Below are positions 27,065-35,309 of a DNA stretch of 64,000 nucleotides, one piece after another. This DNA is from Thermocatellispora tengchongensis (GTDB lineage: Bacteria > Actinomycetota > Actinomycetes > Streptosporangiales > Streptosporangiaceae), in NCBI RefSeq assembly GCF_014202315.1, contig NZ_JACHGN010000017.1, positions 62,001-126,000 of the forward strand, in the 5' to 3' direction. Each line of letters starts with the position of its first letter. Position 1 is the stretch's first letter. The translations under genes and the position numbers were made by a program. The notes beneath the pieces are model-generated. The model worked only from the letters and a program-made list of their open reading frames with translations, ran no database searches and had not been told where the DNA came from.

Positions 27065-27676
27065 ATGCCGTCAGACAGTCATCGGACATCGCCCGCGCGG
27101 CCGATGCGCGCGGATGCGCGCCGCAATTACGACCGCATCCTGGCCGCGGCCGCCGAGGCCATCGCCGAGGACGGAGCCGACGCATCCCTGGAGGAGATCG
27201 CCCGCCGGGCAGGCGTCGGGTCGGCCACGCTGCACCGGCACTTTCCCGCACGGCAGCAGCTGCTGGAAGCCGTTTTCCGGGACAGAGTCGAGGCTCTGCG
27301 CGCCACCGCAGCCGACCTGGCCACCGACCCCGATCCCGGACGCGCGCTGGAGACTTGGCTGAGAACCGTCACCCGGCACGCCGTGTCGAACCGAGGTCTG
27401 GCTGCCTCGCTGATGCACAGTCCCCAGGACAGCGACTCCGCGCTGGGTGTCTCATGCCGCACAATGATCACCAACGCTGGAGCGGACTTGCTGGCCCGAG
27501 CCCGCCGCGCAAACGCCGTACGCTCCGACGTCTCCATCACGGATCTGCTTCAACTCGTCAACGCCATCTCCCTGGTCGCGGAAGGAGAAGCCGACGGTGC
27601 AGCCCAGGCCGACCGGCTGCTCAGCCTCGCACTGGCCGGAATTCACCCCGTGCAAGAAGCAGCGAAGGACGCATAG
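27065..27676 (+). CDS. TetR-family regulator
   Basis: The 203-aa protein has an N-terminal helix-turn-helix (about 20-65; ASLEEIARRAGVGSATLHRHF) and a C-terminal ligand/dimer domain. The arrangement with the divergent NmrA-like gene suggests repression of that gene and of itself. An ATG at 27065 gives the normal N-terminus. Confidence 0.9.
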   Translation: MPSDSHRTSPARPMRADARRNYDRILAAAAEAIAEDGADASLEEIARRAGVGSATLHRHFPARQQLLEAVFRDRVEALRATAADLATDPDPGRALETWLRTVTRHAVSNRGLAASLMHSPQDSDSALGVSCRTMITNAGADLLARARRANAVRSDVSITDLLQLVNAISLVAEGEADGAAQADRLLSLALAGIHPVQEAAKDA

Positions 27677-27959
27677 CGAGTGGCATCAGCGATGTGACCC
27701 ACAAGGTCGATCCTGCTCACGCGATGATGGTTCCCGAGACGCGAGCGGCGGTCCTCCGCGTATGGGGCAGGCAGCAGGTCGAGCCAACGGGCGGTCAATG
27801 CCACCGGATCCGCCGCGTAGATCCAAGGCGGGGCAAGGGCGCCGACGCGATCGGGCGGATTACGAGTCCGAAGGGTTCCCGCAGGCGCCTAGTTGCTGTG
27901 CCCGGCGATAACCCCCATTGTCGCCATCTTGCACTGCAGGCCGATTCCGGCCGTGCACG

Positions 27960-28127
27960 TTGCGACACGGCGTCCATAAGACGGTGCAGGCGCTGGTGAA
28001 GGACATCCGCGCCTGGATCGCCTCCTGGAATGAGGACCCCAAGCCCTTCGTCTGGGCCAAGACCGCCGAAGAGATCCTCGACGCCCTCTTCTCATATTGT
28101 CGACGAATTACTGCCTCAGGACACTAG
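27960..28127 (+). pseudogene. IS630-type transposase C-terminal scrap
   Basis: About 56 codons, GVHKTVQALVKDIRAWIASW through ILDALFSYCRRITASGH, match the usual C-terminus of IS630-family transposases. The remainder of the gene is missing. The sequence between the TetR stop (27676) and 27960 has no recognisable content. Confidence 0.75.
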
Positions 28128-28158
28128 TCGGCTGACCACGAACGTTCACCGGGTTTGA

Positions 28159-28437
28159 TCACGCGGCTTCGCGTCGAGGTCGACCCCACCGTTGCCGACG
28201 TTCGTCTGGACGCGAGCCCGTTTCGCGACGTTGGACGGCCAGGACCTTGGGATGGCGGGCGTTGGCATTGCGCCATCGCAGGTAAACCTGCAGCTCACGA
28301 GCCAAGGCAACATGATTTGGGATGGTCCGATCCGGAGATCACGAGGGTGCGTAGCGGCCTGAACTGCGGCTCGATCGGGTTGGCCCACGAGGCATGGGGC
28401 GGCGTGAAGCACAACTGGACTTTGTTCCTGGCCGCTC
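28159..28437 (-). pseudogene. Second transposase C-terminal scrap, opposite strand
   Basis: On the minus strand, RNKVQLCFTPPHASWANPIE (28378-28437) and, after a one-base shift near 28318, VALARELQVYLRWRNANARH and RQRWGRPRREAA match the C-terminal third of an IS630-like DDE transposase. It faces the scrap at 27960-28127 tail to tail. The stretch 28438-28711 shows nothing recognisable. Confidence 0.7.
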
Positions 28438-28711
28438 ACGCCTGAATCGCCGGGGTCTTACTGGCCGACAGATTACCCAGGATAAACATAGATAGGTGTG
28501 CCGTCAGGGCGTGCGGCCCGGATCGGTGGGCTGGGTAGCGGCCCAGCCGTGGAAGATGATTCAGCGCGGCGTGGAGCAGACGCGCCGTAGTGACCGGCGA
28601 GCAAGACTCGTATGACTTTCTTCCTGATCAAGGGCTGCACGGACACCTTCCGCCAAGCCACGCGGAGCGGCAATGGGCTCCGCGGGGAGGGGATGGGGAG
28701 GGAGTGAGTGA

Positions 28712-29014
28712 GTGGCTGTCATGGATCCTGCGTTAATGGCCGTGATCGTGACCATCATCGGAAACGTTTCCATGCTCGTGAGCGTATGGCTGCGCAGCAG
28801 CCCTTACAAAAGCGGCACTAAAAGTGGAGGTGTGGCGCCTCGAAGCGATCACCGGGCCTGCGCGAAGTTCCTTCGCCGCAGTGTGCAAAACGACGCAGAC
28901 CGGGCCATGAACGGCCGATTACAACTAGTGCTCCAGCAACTCATCACGCCGCCGCGGCTTCCTTTTCAGCCTGCGCAGCCTGATCAGAACCAGCCTCGAT
29001 GGGAGCCGTTATGA
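28712..29014 (+). CDS. Small single-span membrane protein (hypothetical)
   Basis: This 100-aa protein of unknown family has one strong hydrophobic segment at 8-28 (ALMAVIVTIIGNVSMLVSVW) and a polar, Arg-rich C-terminal part. Two facts support reality: a GGGAGGGAG ribosome site before the GTG at 28712, and an ATGA overlap with the PP2C-like start at 29011. It may be the first gene of the lanthipeptide operon. Its role is unknown. Confidence 0.5.
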   Translation: MAVMDPALMAVIVTIIGNVSMLVSVWLRSSPYKSGTKSGGVAPRSDHRACAKFLRRSVQNDADRAMNGRLQLVLQQLITPPRLPFQPAQPDQNQPRWEPL

Positions 29015-29700
29015 GCGTCAGCGCTACCGCTCAGCTCATCGGTGACCGCAGCCACCAGTGTGACGCCACCGCCATCTTCACCCACGCCGGCACCTGCGCC
29101 TACGTCATGCTTGACGGGATCGGATCTTCTGACATCATCCGCACCTGGACCTGCCGTGCCGCCCGCCGCCTCGCCCGCGCCGCCGCCCTGCGGGGTGCCG
29201 AGGCAGGGTTTCGCACCGTGCACGCAGTGGCTGCAGTCGAGCGCGTTCGCCAGGAGTGTGATGGCGAGGAGACGCCGTCCGCCGTCGCAGTTGTCGTGGT
29301 CGACGCTGTCGGCAAGGATCTTGAGATCGCCTGGTGTGGCGATACTCGCGCCTACCTCCTCAGGCCCACCGGTCAACTGCGGCTGTTGACCAAGAACCAC
29401 AACCTGCGGCAGGTCCTGCTCGACCGGGACCGCGGGCCCGCTGGCACGATCGGAACGCCGTCCCCTCCTACCTTGGCGACGTCACCGATCAACCGGTCAT
29501 CGGCACCAGGACTGTCACCCTGGCCTACGCGTCTGCTGCTGGCCTCTGACGGCGCCTGCGAGCCGTTGGAAGACGCCAGCGAGGGTATCTTGCGCGGTTC
29601 TCAGGTCCGGGCCGCCCAAACTCTCATGGCCGCGCCGATCGGCCACCCGGACAGTCGCCTCCCTCTCTTGGGTGCTGGCCCGGATCCGTTCTGTTCCGCC
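29011..29700 (+). pseudogene. PP2C-like phosphatase with two compensating frameshifts
   Basis: The start has the PP2C layout: QCDATAIF, VMLDGIGSS, then VVVVDAVGKDLEIAWCGDTRAYLL and LLTKNHNLRQVL. Expected motif DRNAVPSYLGDVTDQPVIGT is found one frame over (about 29450-29522), after which TRLLLASDGACEPLED returns to the first frame. Two opposite indels thus scramble about 30 residues containing conserved positions. No stop separates it from the synthetase, so the frame runs on to 32568; I treat them as separate because the synthetase has its own start. A true fusion protein is the alternative. Confidence 0.6.
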
Positions 29701-29850
29701 CCCGAGAAATACCTGTTGCACACACGCTCCGCCCAGTACGGAGACGAGGCCAACAGCAACTCCGCGATCAAAACTCAACGAAAACGAGTCGATGGCAAGG
29801 GCAGATCAAAGCGGTCGGACTGTTATCTCATCACCGACGGAAGAACAACT

Positions 29851-32568
29851 ATGACCACACCACGTGCACAGAGCACGGCAGTCGAAGACACGATTTTGGA
29901 GGATTGCGTACGTGCCATTATCGGCCGCCACGAAGCCGCCGATTGGCGGGTAGAGCCGGGCAACTTCTGGTGCAATGTGCGGCCTGGTCGGCAGCCGAGA
30001 CGGCAGGCCATCCAGGGTTGGAAGCTGCACCTGTCGGCGACGGTCCTGTCCGCTCCTCACGTACTGGCCCGGGCCGCCGACGTGCTGGTCCGACACGGAT
30101 GCGAATTCAAATTCGCGCACACCCTCGACGCCGTGCGGCAGTTGACGTCAGCGCGCTACGACCGAGGTGGCGGCGGCAAGTTCATCACGGCATACCCGCA
30201 GGGCGACGAGGAGCGGCTGCGCCTGCTGGCCGATGAGCTGCACGAGTCGACGGCGGGGTTGCCCGGCCCCGCCATTCTGTCCGATCGGCGTTACCGTGAG
30301 GGCAGCCTGGTGCACTATCGGTTCGGCGCGTTTCACGGGCTGCCGATGCTGGGCAACGACGGGTCGTATGAGGCGATGCTGGTCAACCCCGAGGGCGAGC
30401 CGGTTCTCGACAAGCGCAAGGCATGGTTCACCCCGCCGACCTGGGCGCCACGCGACCCCTTCCAGTCCGCGCCGGCTGGTGCCACCGGCCAGGCCGCCGC
30501 ACCAACGACGGTCCTGCTGGATGGACGGTACGCGGTCAGCATTGCGGTCAGGCACGCCTTCAGGGGCGGTGTCTACCGGGCCACGGATCAGGTGACCGGC
30601 GAGCAGGTGATCGTCAAGCAGGCCAGAGCTCACGTGAGCGGCGACATGACCGGGAGGGACATCCGCGACGCGCTTAGGCGCGAGGCGTCCTTGCTGGAGA
30701 CGCTGGGCACGTCGACGGTGACGCCCCGCCTGGTCGGTCTGTTCGACCAGCAAGGGGACCTGTTCCTGGTGCAGGAGGCGGTCACCGGTGTCACCCTGCG
30801 GGAATGGGTGTGGACCCAACTGCGGTTCACCGACGGTGTCGCCTGGGGACCTCCGACCGGTAAGGCGGTCAGGCTGGCCTCGCAGCTGATCGACCTGCTG
30901 GAGGAGGTGCACGGGCGCGGGCTGGTCTTTCAGGATTTCACTCCCGACAATCTGATGGTCACCCCCGAAGGCGACCTGCGCCTGATCGATGTGGAACTCG
31001 CCGCCCGCCCCGGCGAGACCACGGTGCGGGCGTTCACTCCCGCCTACGGCGCTCCCGAGCAGGTGTCGGTGACAGGTCTGGGCCCCGCCCCCGACCAGAG
31101 CGTCGACCTGTACGGCCTGGGCGCGACCCTGTTCTACCTGGCCAGCGGGGTCGATCCGTTGCTCGCGCCCGAGCGGCCGCAGGCGCGTACGACGCACGAG
31201 CGCCTGCGGGCCTGGCTGGCGCACATGTCGATCGGCAATCCAGTCGTCCGTCGCCTGGCAGTCGTCATCCTCGGGCTCATGGATGAGGACCCCGGGCGGC
31301 GTCCCGGCCTGGCGGCCGCACGCGACCTCATGAAGGAAGCCCATGCCGTTTCATTTGATGTCTCTTCGAAACCCGAGCAGATCAGCGACGCGGCCATCGA
31401 TGGGCTGATCGCCGACGGGATCGATCATCTGATCGCGACCATGGAGCCGGAGAACGAGGCACGACTGTGGCCGGCCACGCCCATGGACCGGACGACCGAT
31501 CCGCTCAACGTGCAGCACGGCGCCGCCGGGGTGCTGGGCGTGCTCACTCGTGCCTATGAGGTTCGGCCGAGCACGGCGCTAGGAGAGACTGTCGCCATCG
31601 CGGCGAACTGGATCCGCCGTGCCGTGCCGTACGAGCCTCGCCTGCTCCCCGGTCTGCAATTCGGCCGGTCGGGCACGGCATGGGCGCTCCTGGAAGCGGG
31701 CCAACTGCTCAACGACCGGCGATTGGTCGACGTTGCGACCGACCTCGCGCTGCGCGTGCCCCTTTCCTGGCCTAACCCCGACGTCTGCCACGGCACTGCA
31801 GGGGCCGGTCTCGCCCAGCTACGATTCTGGGAGAAGACCGGAAACGAAGAGTTCCTCGCCCGGACGCGGACGGCGGCCGACGCTCTCCTGGCGGCAGCCG
31901 AACATCGAGACGGACAGATCCTGTGGCCGATCCCGCAGGATTTCAACTCTTCCCTGGCCGGCGTCGTCCACTACGGCTTCGCCCATGGGGCGGCGGGGAT
32001 CGGAGCCTTCCTGCTCGCCGCTGGACGGGCACTCGACGACAGCTCCTACGTCGATCTGGCGGGGCAGGCGGCTGACACGCTGGTGTCGGCTGCGCATATG
32101 AAGGACGACGCCGCCTACTGGGGCGCCGAGCCCGGCGATGAAACCCTGCACACCCGTTGGTGCAGCGGATCAAGCGGCGTGGGAGCCTTCCTGCTCCAGA
32201 TGTGGCGCCATACCGGCGACGAAAGCCTCTGCCCGCTGCTCGATCAGGCCGCCACCGCGATCCGCCGATCCCAATGGTCCACGATGCTCGGCCAGTGCTG
32301 CGGCCTGGCCGGCGGCGGTGAGTTCCTGATCGACATGGCCGAGGCTACCGGAACCCCGCGCTATCGCCAATGGGCGCAGGAGCTCGCCCGAGCCGCCTAT
32401 CTGCGGCGTTTTCACCGAGATGGGCGCCAGGTGATTCCCGATGTGTCCGGCACCGATAGCTTCGCGTACTTCGGTAACGGCCTATCCGGAATCCTGGCCT
32501 TCCTCATTCGACTGCGGCACGGTGGTCCACGGCCATGGCTACCCGACGCATTCTCCCTGAGGTCGTGA
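29851..32568 (+). CDS. Class III/IV lanthipeptide synthetase (lyase-kinase-LanC)
   Basis: The 905-aa enzyme phosphorylates Ser/Thr of a precursor, eliminates phosphate and cyclises with Cys. The lyase domain at about 1-215 has the family GKFITAYP. The kinase at about 220-520 has VIVKQ (Lys near 254), FQDFTPDNLMV and LIDVEL. The LanC domain at about 550-905 has FAHGAAG (near 710), WCSGSSG (near 769) and QCCGLAG (near 815). The Cys at 770 and the Cys pair near 816 occupy the zinc-ligand positions, with Cys in place of the usual last His. Keeping zinc ligands favours class IV over class III. The ATG at 29851 has GGAAGA upstream. Confidence 0.9.
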   Translation: MTTPRAQSTAVEDTILEDCVRAIIGRHEAADWRVEPGNFWCNVRPGRQPRRQAIQGWKLHLSATVLSAPHVLARAADVLVRHGCEFKFAHTLDAVRQLTSARYDRGGGGKFITAYPQGDEERLRLLADELHESTAGLPGPAILSDRRYREGSLVHYRFGAFHGLPMLGNDGSYEAMLVNPEGEPVLDKRKAWFTPPTWAPRDPFQSAPAGATGQAAAPTTVLLDGRYAVSIAVRHAFRGGVYRATDQVTGEQVIVKQARAHVSGDMTGRDIRDALRREASLLETLGTSTVTPRLVGLFDQQGDLFLVQEAVTGVTLREWVWTQLRFTDGVAWGPPTGKAVRLASQLIDLLEEVHGRGLVFQDFTPDNLMVTPEGDLRLIDVELAARPGETTVRAFTPAYGAPEQVSVTGLGPAPDQSVDLYGLGATLFYLASGVDPLLAPERPQARTTHERLRAWLAHMSIGNPVVRRLAVVILGLMDEDPGRRPGLAAARDLMKEAHAVSFDVSSKPEQISDAAIDGLIADGIDHLIATMEPENEARLWPATPMDRTTDPLNVQHGAAGVLGVLTRAYEVRPSTALGETVAIAANWIRRAVPYEPRLLPGLQFGRSGTAWALLEAGQLLNDRRLVDVATDLALRVPLSWPNPDVCHGTAGAGLAQLRFWEKTGNEEFLARTRTAADALLAAAEHRDGQILWPIPQDFNSSLAGVVHYGFAHGAAGIGAFLLAAGRALDDSSYVDLAGQAADTLVSAAHMKDDAAYWGAEPGDETLHTRWCSGSSGVGAFLLQMWRHTGDESLCPLLDQAATAIRRSQWSTMLGQCCGLAGGGEFLIDMAEATGTPRYRQWAQELARAAYLRRFHRDGRQVIPDVSGTDSFAYFGNGLSGILAFLIRLRHGGPRPWLPDAFSLRS

Positions 32569-32600
32569 ACATCAGCTTTCCCTTAGTCCACCGTCCAACG

Positions 32601-32656
32601 GATGGGCTGCCCGCTCTTTCCGGGCGGCCCGGCCCCTACCAAGCAGAGCCTCGAGA
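32601..32656. repeat. Left arm of an inverted repeat around the precursor gene
   Basis: This arm matches the reverse complement of 32956-33040 in three blocks: GGATGGGC; CGCTCTxTCCxGGCGGCCCGG; and GGCCCCTxCCAAGCAGAGCC. The right arm carries two extra segments of about 20 and 12 bp. The arms lie 300 bp apart and enclose the precursor gene. Confidence 0.65.
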
Positions 32657-32689
32657 AAGCAGCCTCGACGCCTGCAAGGGTTATTCAGC

Positions 32690-32724
32690 AGGGGGTAGCA
32701 GCCGGTTTCCGGGGGCCTGCCCCT
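32690..32724 (+). promoter_or_regulatory. Hairpin upstream of the precursor ribosome site
   Basis: AGGGG (32690-32694) can pair with CCCCT (32720-32724) around an inner GCCGG-TTT-CCGG stem. It sits 20 nt before the ribosome site and could be an RNA control element or attenuator. Function is inferred. Confidence 0.35.
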
Positions 32725-32760
32725 CGAAAGTGTTCGTCAGACAGGAAGGAGGTGATTCTT

Positions 32761-32883
32761 GTGGAGATCGACATCATGGCGTTGGACACGCTGCCCGCTG
32801 AAGAGCACACGGTCGTGGGCCTTTACCCGTGCTTCGCGACGTGTCTCATAATTACCTGTGAATACCAGGGTTCGACGATCTAG
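32761..32883 (+). CDS. Lanthipeptide precursor peptide
   Basis: This 40-residue peptide starts at GTG 32761 with a near-perfect ribosome site (AAGGAGGTGA, 5-nt gap). The acidic N-terminal part (MEIDIMALDTLPAEEH) looks like a leader. The C-terminal part is a hydrophobic Thr/Cys core with Cys24, Cys28 and Cys33, Thr17, Thr27 and Thr32, then Ser38 and Thr39 at the end. It lies between the synthetase and a leader-type peptidase, where a LanA gene belongs. Ser38/Thr39 follow every Cys and so cannot form rings of the usual N-to-C direction. Leader cleavage site and ring pattern are unknown. Confidence 0.78.
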   Translation: MEIDIMALDTLPAEEHTVVGLYPCFATCLIITCEYQGSTI

Positions 32884-32946
32884 TCGACGGCGACATTTCT
32901 CTGATCTCTGTTTGATCGTCTGACGGATTTCAGATAAATGGTACGT

Positions 32947-32984
32947 GCCGGTCCCTCTCAAGGCTCTGCTTGGGAGGGGCCGGC
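32947..32984 (+). terminator. Strong hairpin between precursor and peptidase genes
   Basis: The 16-bp arms 32947-32962 and 32969-32984 pair completely if two G-U pairs are allowed, with a 6-nt loop. It lies 63 bp after the precursor stop, lacks a T-tract and forms part of the right inverted-repeat arm. It could dampen read-through so that the peptide is made in excess over the peptidase. Confidence 0.6.
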
Positions 32985-33040
32985 ATCTCGCCGGGCCGCC
33001 TGGACAGAGCGGGATGGCGTTTGCCTGGCAGGCCCATCCA
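32956..33040. repeat. Right arm of the inverted repeat around the precursor gene
   Basis: This is the longer partner of 32601-32656, in opposite orientation. It extends into the 5' end of the peptidase reading frame, which may mean that the peptidase N-terminus was rebuilt by the repeat. Confidence 0.65.
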
Positions 33041-34855
33041 TTGACGAAAGCCGGATTGGGGATTGTGGTGAGTGTAGCTCCGGGCGACATGGTTCATCGA
33101 GTCGGCTTCCGATTTTCCGCGCGGGGGGAACATGCCGCGTGCCTGACCATCGACGGCGACGGCCGGATCGCCATTGAGGCATGGTCGTTCGAGCGGGGGC
33201 ACGCGGACGTCCGGCGGGTCGATACGGCGGCCGCTGTCGTGGTGCCGGCGCAGGTGATTCCGGCGGAGGACGGAAGGATTGTCCTGCTACGGCCTGGATC
33301 CGGCACCCATGAGGTCACCGTCATAACCCCGTCCGATTCTGGCGGCCACATTGAGCATCGGGTGACCACTGTGCGAGCCGAGGGGTTGCGCGCCTTTCCG
33401 AGCCCCGATCCGGCCGTGCCGGCCATGCTGGTGTCCTACACGGACAGCCGCACGGTCATCCAGCGGCTCACCGACGAGGGCCTCGAACCGGTCGTGGGCC
33501 TACCGGGTATGATCACCAAGGAGTGCCGCCTCACGCCTGACGGTCGCCAGCTCGCGGCCAATCAAATCGTGGACGGCGAACGCCGAGCCGTCGTACTGGA
33601 TCTGACGAACGCCGCTGTGACACCGTTCGCCCACGACGTAGGCGCGGTCCTGCTGTCGTCCCCCGCGACGGGGGACGTGCTGGTCGCGGTCGACACCCCG
33701 GATGGCGTGAAGTTGGGCTGGCTCACCCCCGGTGACGCGCATGCTCGCGTGCCAGGCGAGCTGAACGACATCGAGGGCGTCGTGCTGCCGCTGGCCGTCG
33801 ACCCGGCCGGGGATCGACTCGCGCTGAAGGTCACCGACGGAGCGCGTTCCCGTCTGCTGATCCACGAGCGGCGCACCGGCAAGGTGCGCGAGCAGCCAAT
33901 TCCGCCAGGAGTGATCGGGTTCGCGAGCGCCTGGACCGAGGGCGCGCTGCGCGTCAGCTACTCCGCCCCCACGCATCCTTCCGGCGTGCTCGCCGTCGAC
34001 CCGTCCGGCACCGCCGCGGAGTGGGCGGAGGGACACGACACGCCGGAGACCTTGCCCTGGTGCGATGCCCGGCTTGAGCGCTTCGATGGGCCCGCCGGGA
34101 CGATGGAGGCCGTCGTCTACGGTCCGGACTGGCGGCACAACAAACATGTGCTCATCGCGTTGCACGGCGGCCCCGAAGCCGCCTGGGACCTGAGCTTCGA
34201 CCCCACCCTCCAGCGTTTTGCCCAGGCGGGAATCAGTGTGATCGCGCCCAACCAGCGGGGGAGCACCGGTTACGGGGCCGCGCATCGAGCCGCCATCGTG
34301 GATCAGTGGGGCGGCCCCGATCTAGCCGACATCCGCCACCTCCTCGCCGCCGTCAACACGGCGCGCCACTACCCGCGGCACCCGGCGCCCATGCTGTTCG
34401 GCGCGTCGTATGGCGCGTTCCTGGCCCTGCTGGCAGCTGCGGCGGACCCACCGATGTGGTCGAGTTGCGCGGTGGTCGGCCCCTTCCTGTCCGGCTCCCG
34501 ACTGTACGCCGACGGCTCGCCCGCGGTGCGGTCGCTCCTCGACCGGCTGGGCGGCTGTACCGACCTCGACGACGACCTTGGCCCACGAGATCTGCTCCGC
34601 CTGGGCCCCCAGATCCAGGCGCCCCTGATGGTCATCCACGGCGAGCATGACGACGTCATCCCTGTGGAGCACTCGCGCGCCCTGGCCCAGAGGCTGACGG
34701 CAGACCGCAGGTTTATCTACCGGGAGATAGCGGGCGGGGAGCACTACCCGTTGAGCGGCCGGGGCGGCAGCGCGCTGCTCGACGAGGTCGTGGACTTCCT
34801 GCTCAGCTCTGTGAGGGACAACCTCGCGCTCGCCACGCAGACAGCCCCGGCATGA
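33014..34855 (+). CDS. S9 prolyl-oligopeptidase-like peptidase (likely leader protease)
   Basis: About 613 aa: an N-terminal beta-propeller (to about 370) and an alpha/beta-hydrolase domain with the oxyanion stretch HGGPEAAWD. The nucleophile is in FGASYGAF (near 465), the Asp in HGEHDDVIP and the His in GGEHYPLSG. S9 peptidases are known to remove leaders of class III lanthipeptides, and this one directly follows the precursor. The start is uncertain: ATG 33014 is preferred, but it lies in the inverted repeat, and ATG 33090 is possible. The stop overlaps the next gene (ATGA). Confidence 0.85.
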   Translation: MAFAWQAHPLTKAGLGIVVSVAPGDMVHRVGFRFSARGEHAACLTIDGDGRIAIEAWSFERGHADVRRVDTAAAVVVPAQVIPAEDGRIVLLRPGSGTHEVTVITPSDSGGHIEHRVTTVRAEGLRAFPSPDPAVPAMLVSYTDSRTVIQRLTDEGLEPVVGLPGMITKECRLTPDGRQLAANQIVDGERRAVVLDLTNAAVTPFAHDVGAVLLSSPATGDVLVAVDTPDGVKLGWLTPGDAHARVPGELNDIEGVVLPLAVDPAGDRLALKVTDGARSRLLIHERRTGKVREQPIPPGVIGFASAWTEGALRVSYSAPTHPSGVLAVDPSGTAAEWAEGHDTPETLPWCDARLERFDGPAGTMEAVVYGPDWRHNKHVLIALHGGPEAAWDLSFDPTLQRFAQAGISVIAPNQRGSTGYGAAHRAAIVDQWGGPDLADIRHLLAAVNTARHYPRHPAPMLFGASYGAFLALLAAAADPPMWSSCAVVGPFLSGSRLYADGSPAVRSLLDRLGGCTDLDDDLGPRDLLRLGPQIQAPLMVIHGEHDDVIPVEHSRALAQRLTADRRFIYREIAGGEHYPLSGRGGSALLDEVVDFLLSSVRDNLALATQTAPA

Positions 34856-35240
34856 GGACAATCCTTCACGTCATGCGGCTCGCGCCGGGCGGCACCACGA
34901 TCGACACCGTGTGCGGACCGATCGCGGTGGGCGTCTCGCTGCTGCTGCCCGCGCTCGCGGCCCGAGCGATGGAGGGCATTCTCGCCGGAGACGACCTGAC
35001 ATGGCCGATGGCGGCCCTCACGGGACTGCTCGTGCTGTCGGCACTGACCGGCGTCGTCAGCGGCCTCACCGCCGTAAGGATCCTCGCCCGGGTCTCCCGC
35101 GCCCTGCGCCACCAACTGCTGCGAGCCGTACTGGCATCGGGGGTGGCGGTCAGGCGTCGTCACACCGCCGGGGATCTGACTACCAGCGGAAACTCGGCCT
35201 CATCGCCGCGCTGCTGGCCGACGCCCAAGCCGGCCGGAGG
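34852..35240 (+). pseudogene. Truncated ABC exporter (first two membrane spans only)
   Basis: The ATGA overlap with the peptidase marks a real start. Two hydrophobic segments (near 22-45 and 52-75) are followed by LRHQLLRAVLASGV and RRRHTAGDLTT, the intracellular-loop pattern of ABC exporters. There the homology ends, around codon 108. No further spans and no ATPase domain follow. In another frame YQRKLGLIAALLADAQAGRR ends at 35261 and may be the tail of a different gene, so a deletion joined the two. The export step of the cluster is therefore missing. Confidence 0.65.
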
Positions 35241-35309
35241 AGCATCTGGGCCGCCCAGTAGCACGCATGCCCAGCGATCAGAACAACCGCAGCTCGAAGG
35301 AGATACGAA

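Noticed and set aside
31134-31397. Minus-strand small ORFs inside the synthetase gene as possible extra peptides
   Set aside because: Antisense to the kinase domain, no ribosome sites and no leader/core pattern.
29011-32568. A single 1189-residue phosphatase-synthetase fusion protein
   Set aside because: The phosphatase part is scrambled by two opposite frameshifts, and the synthetase has its own ATG with ribosome site at 29851. A fusion stays possible but is less likely.
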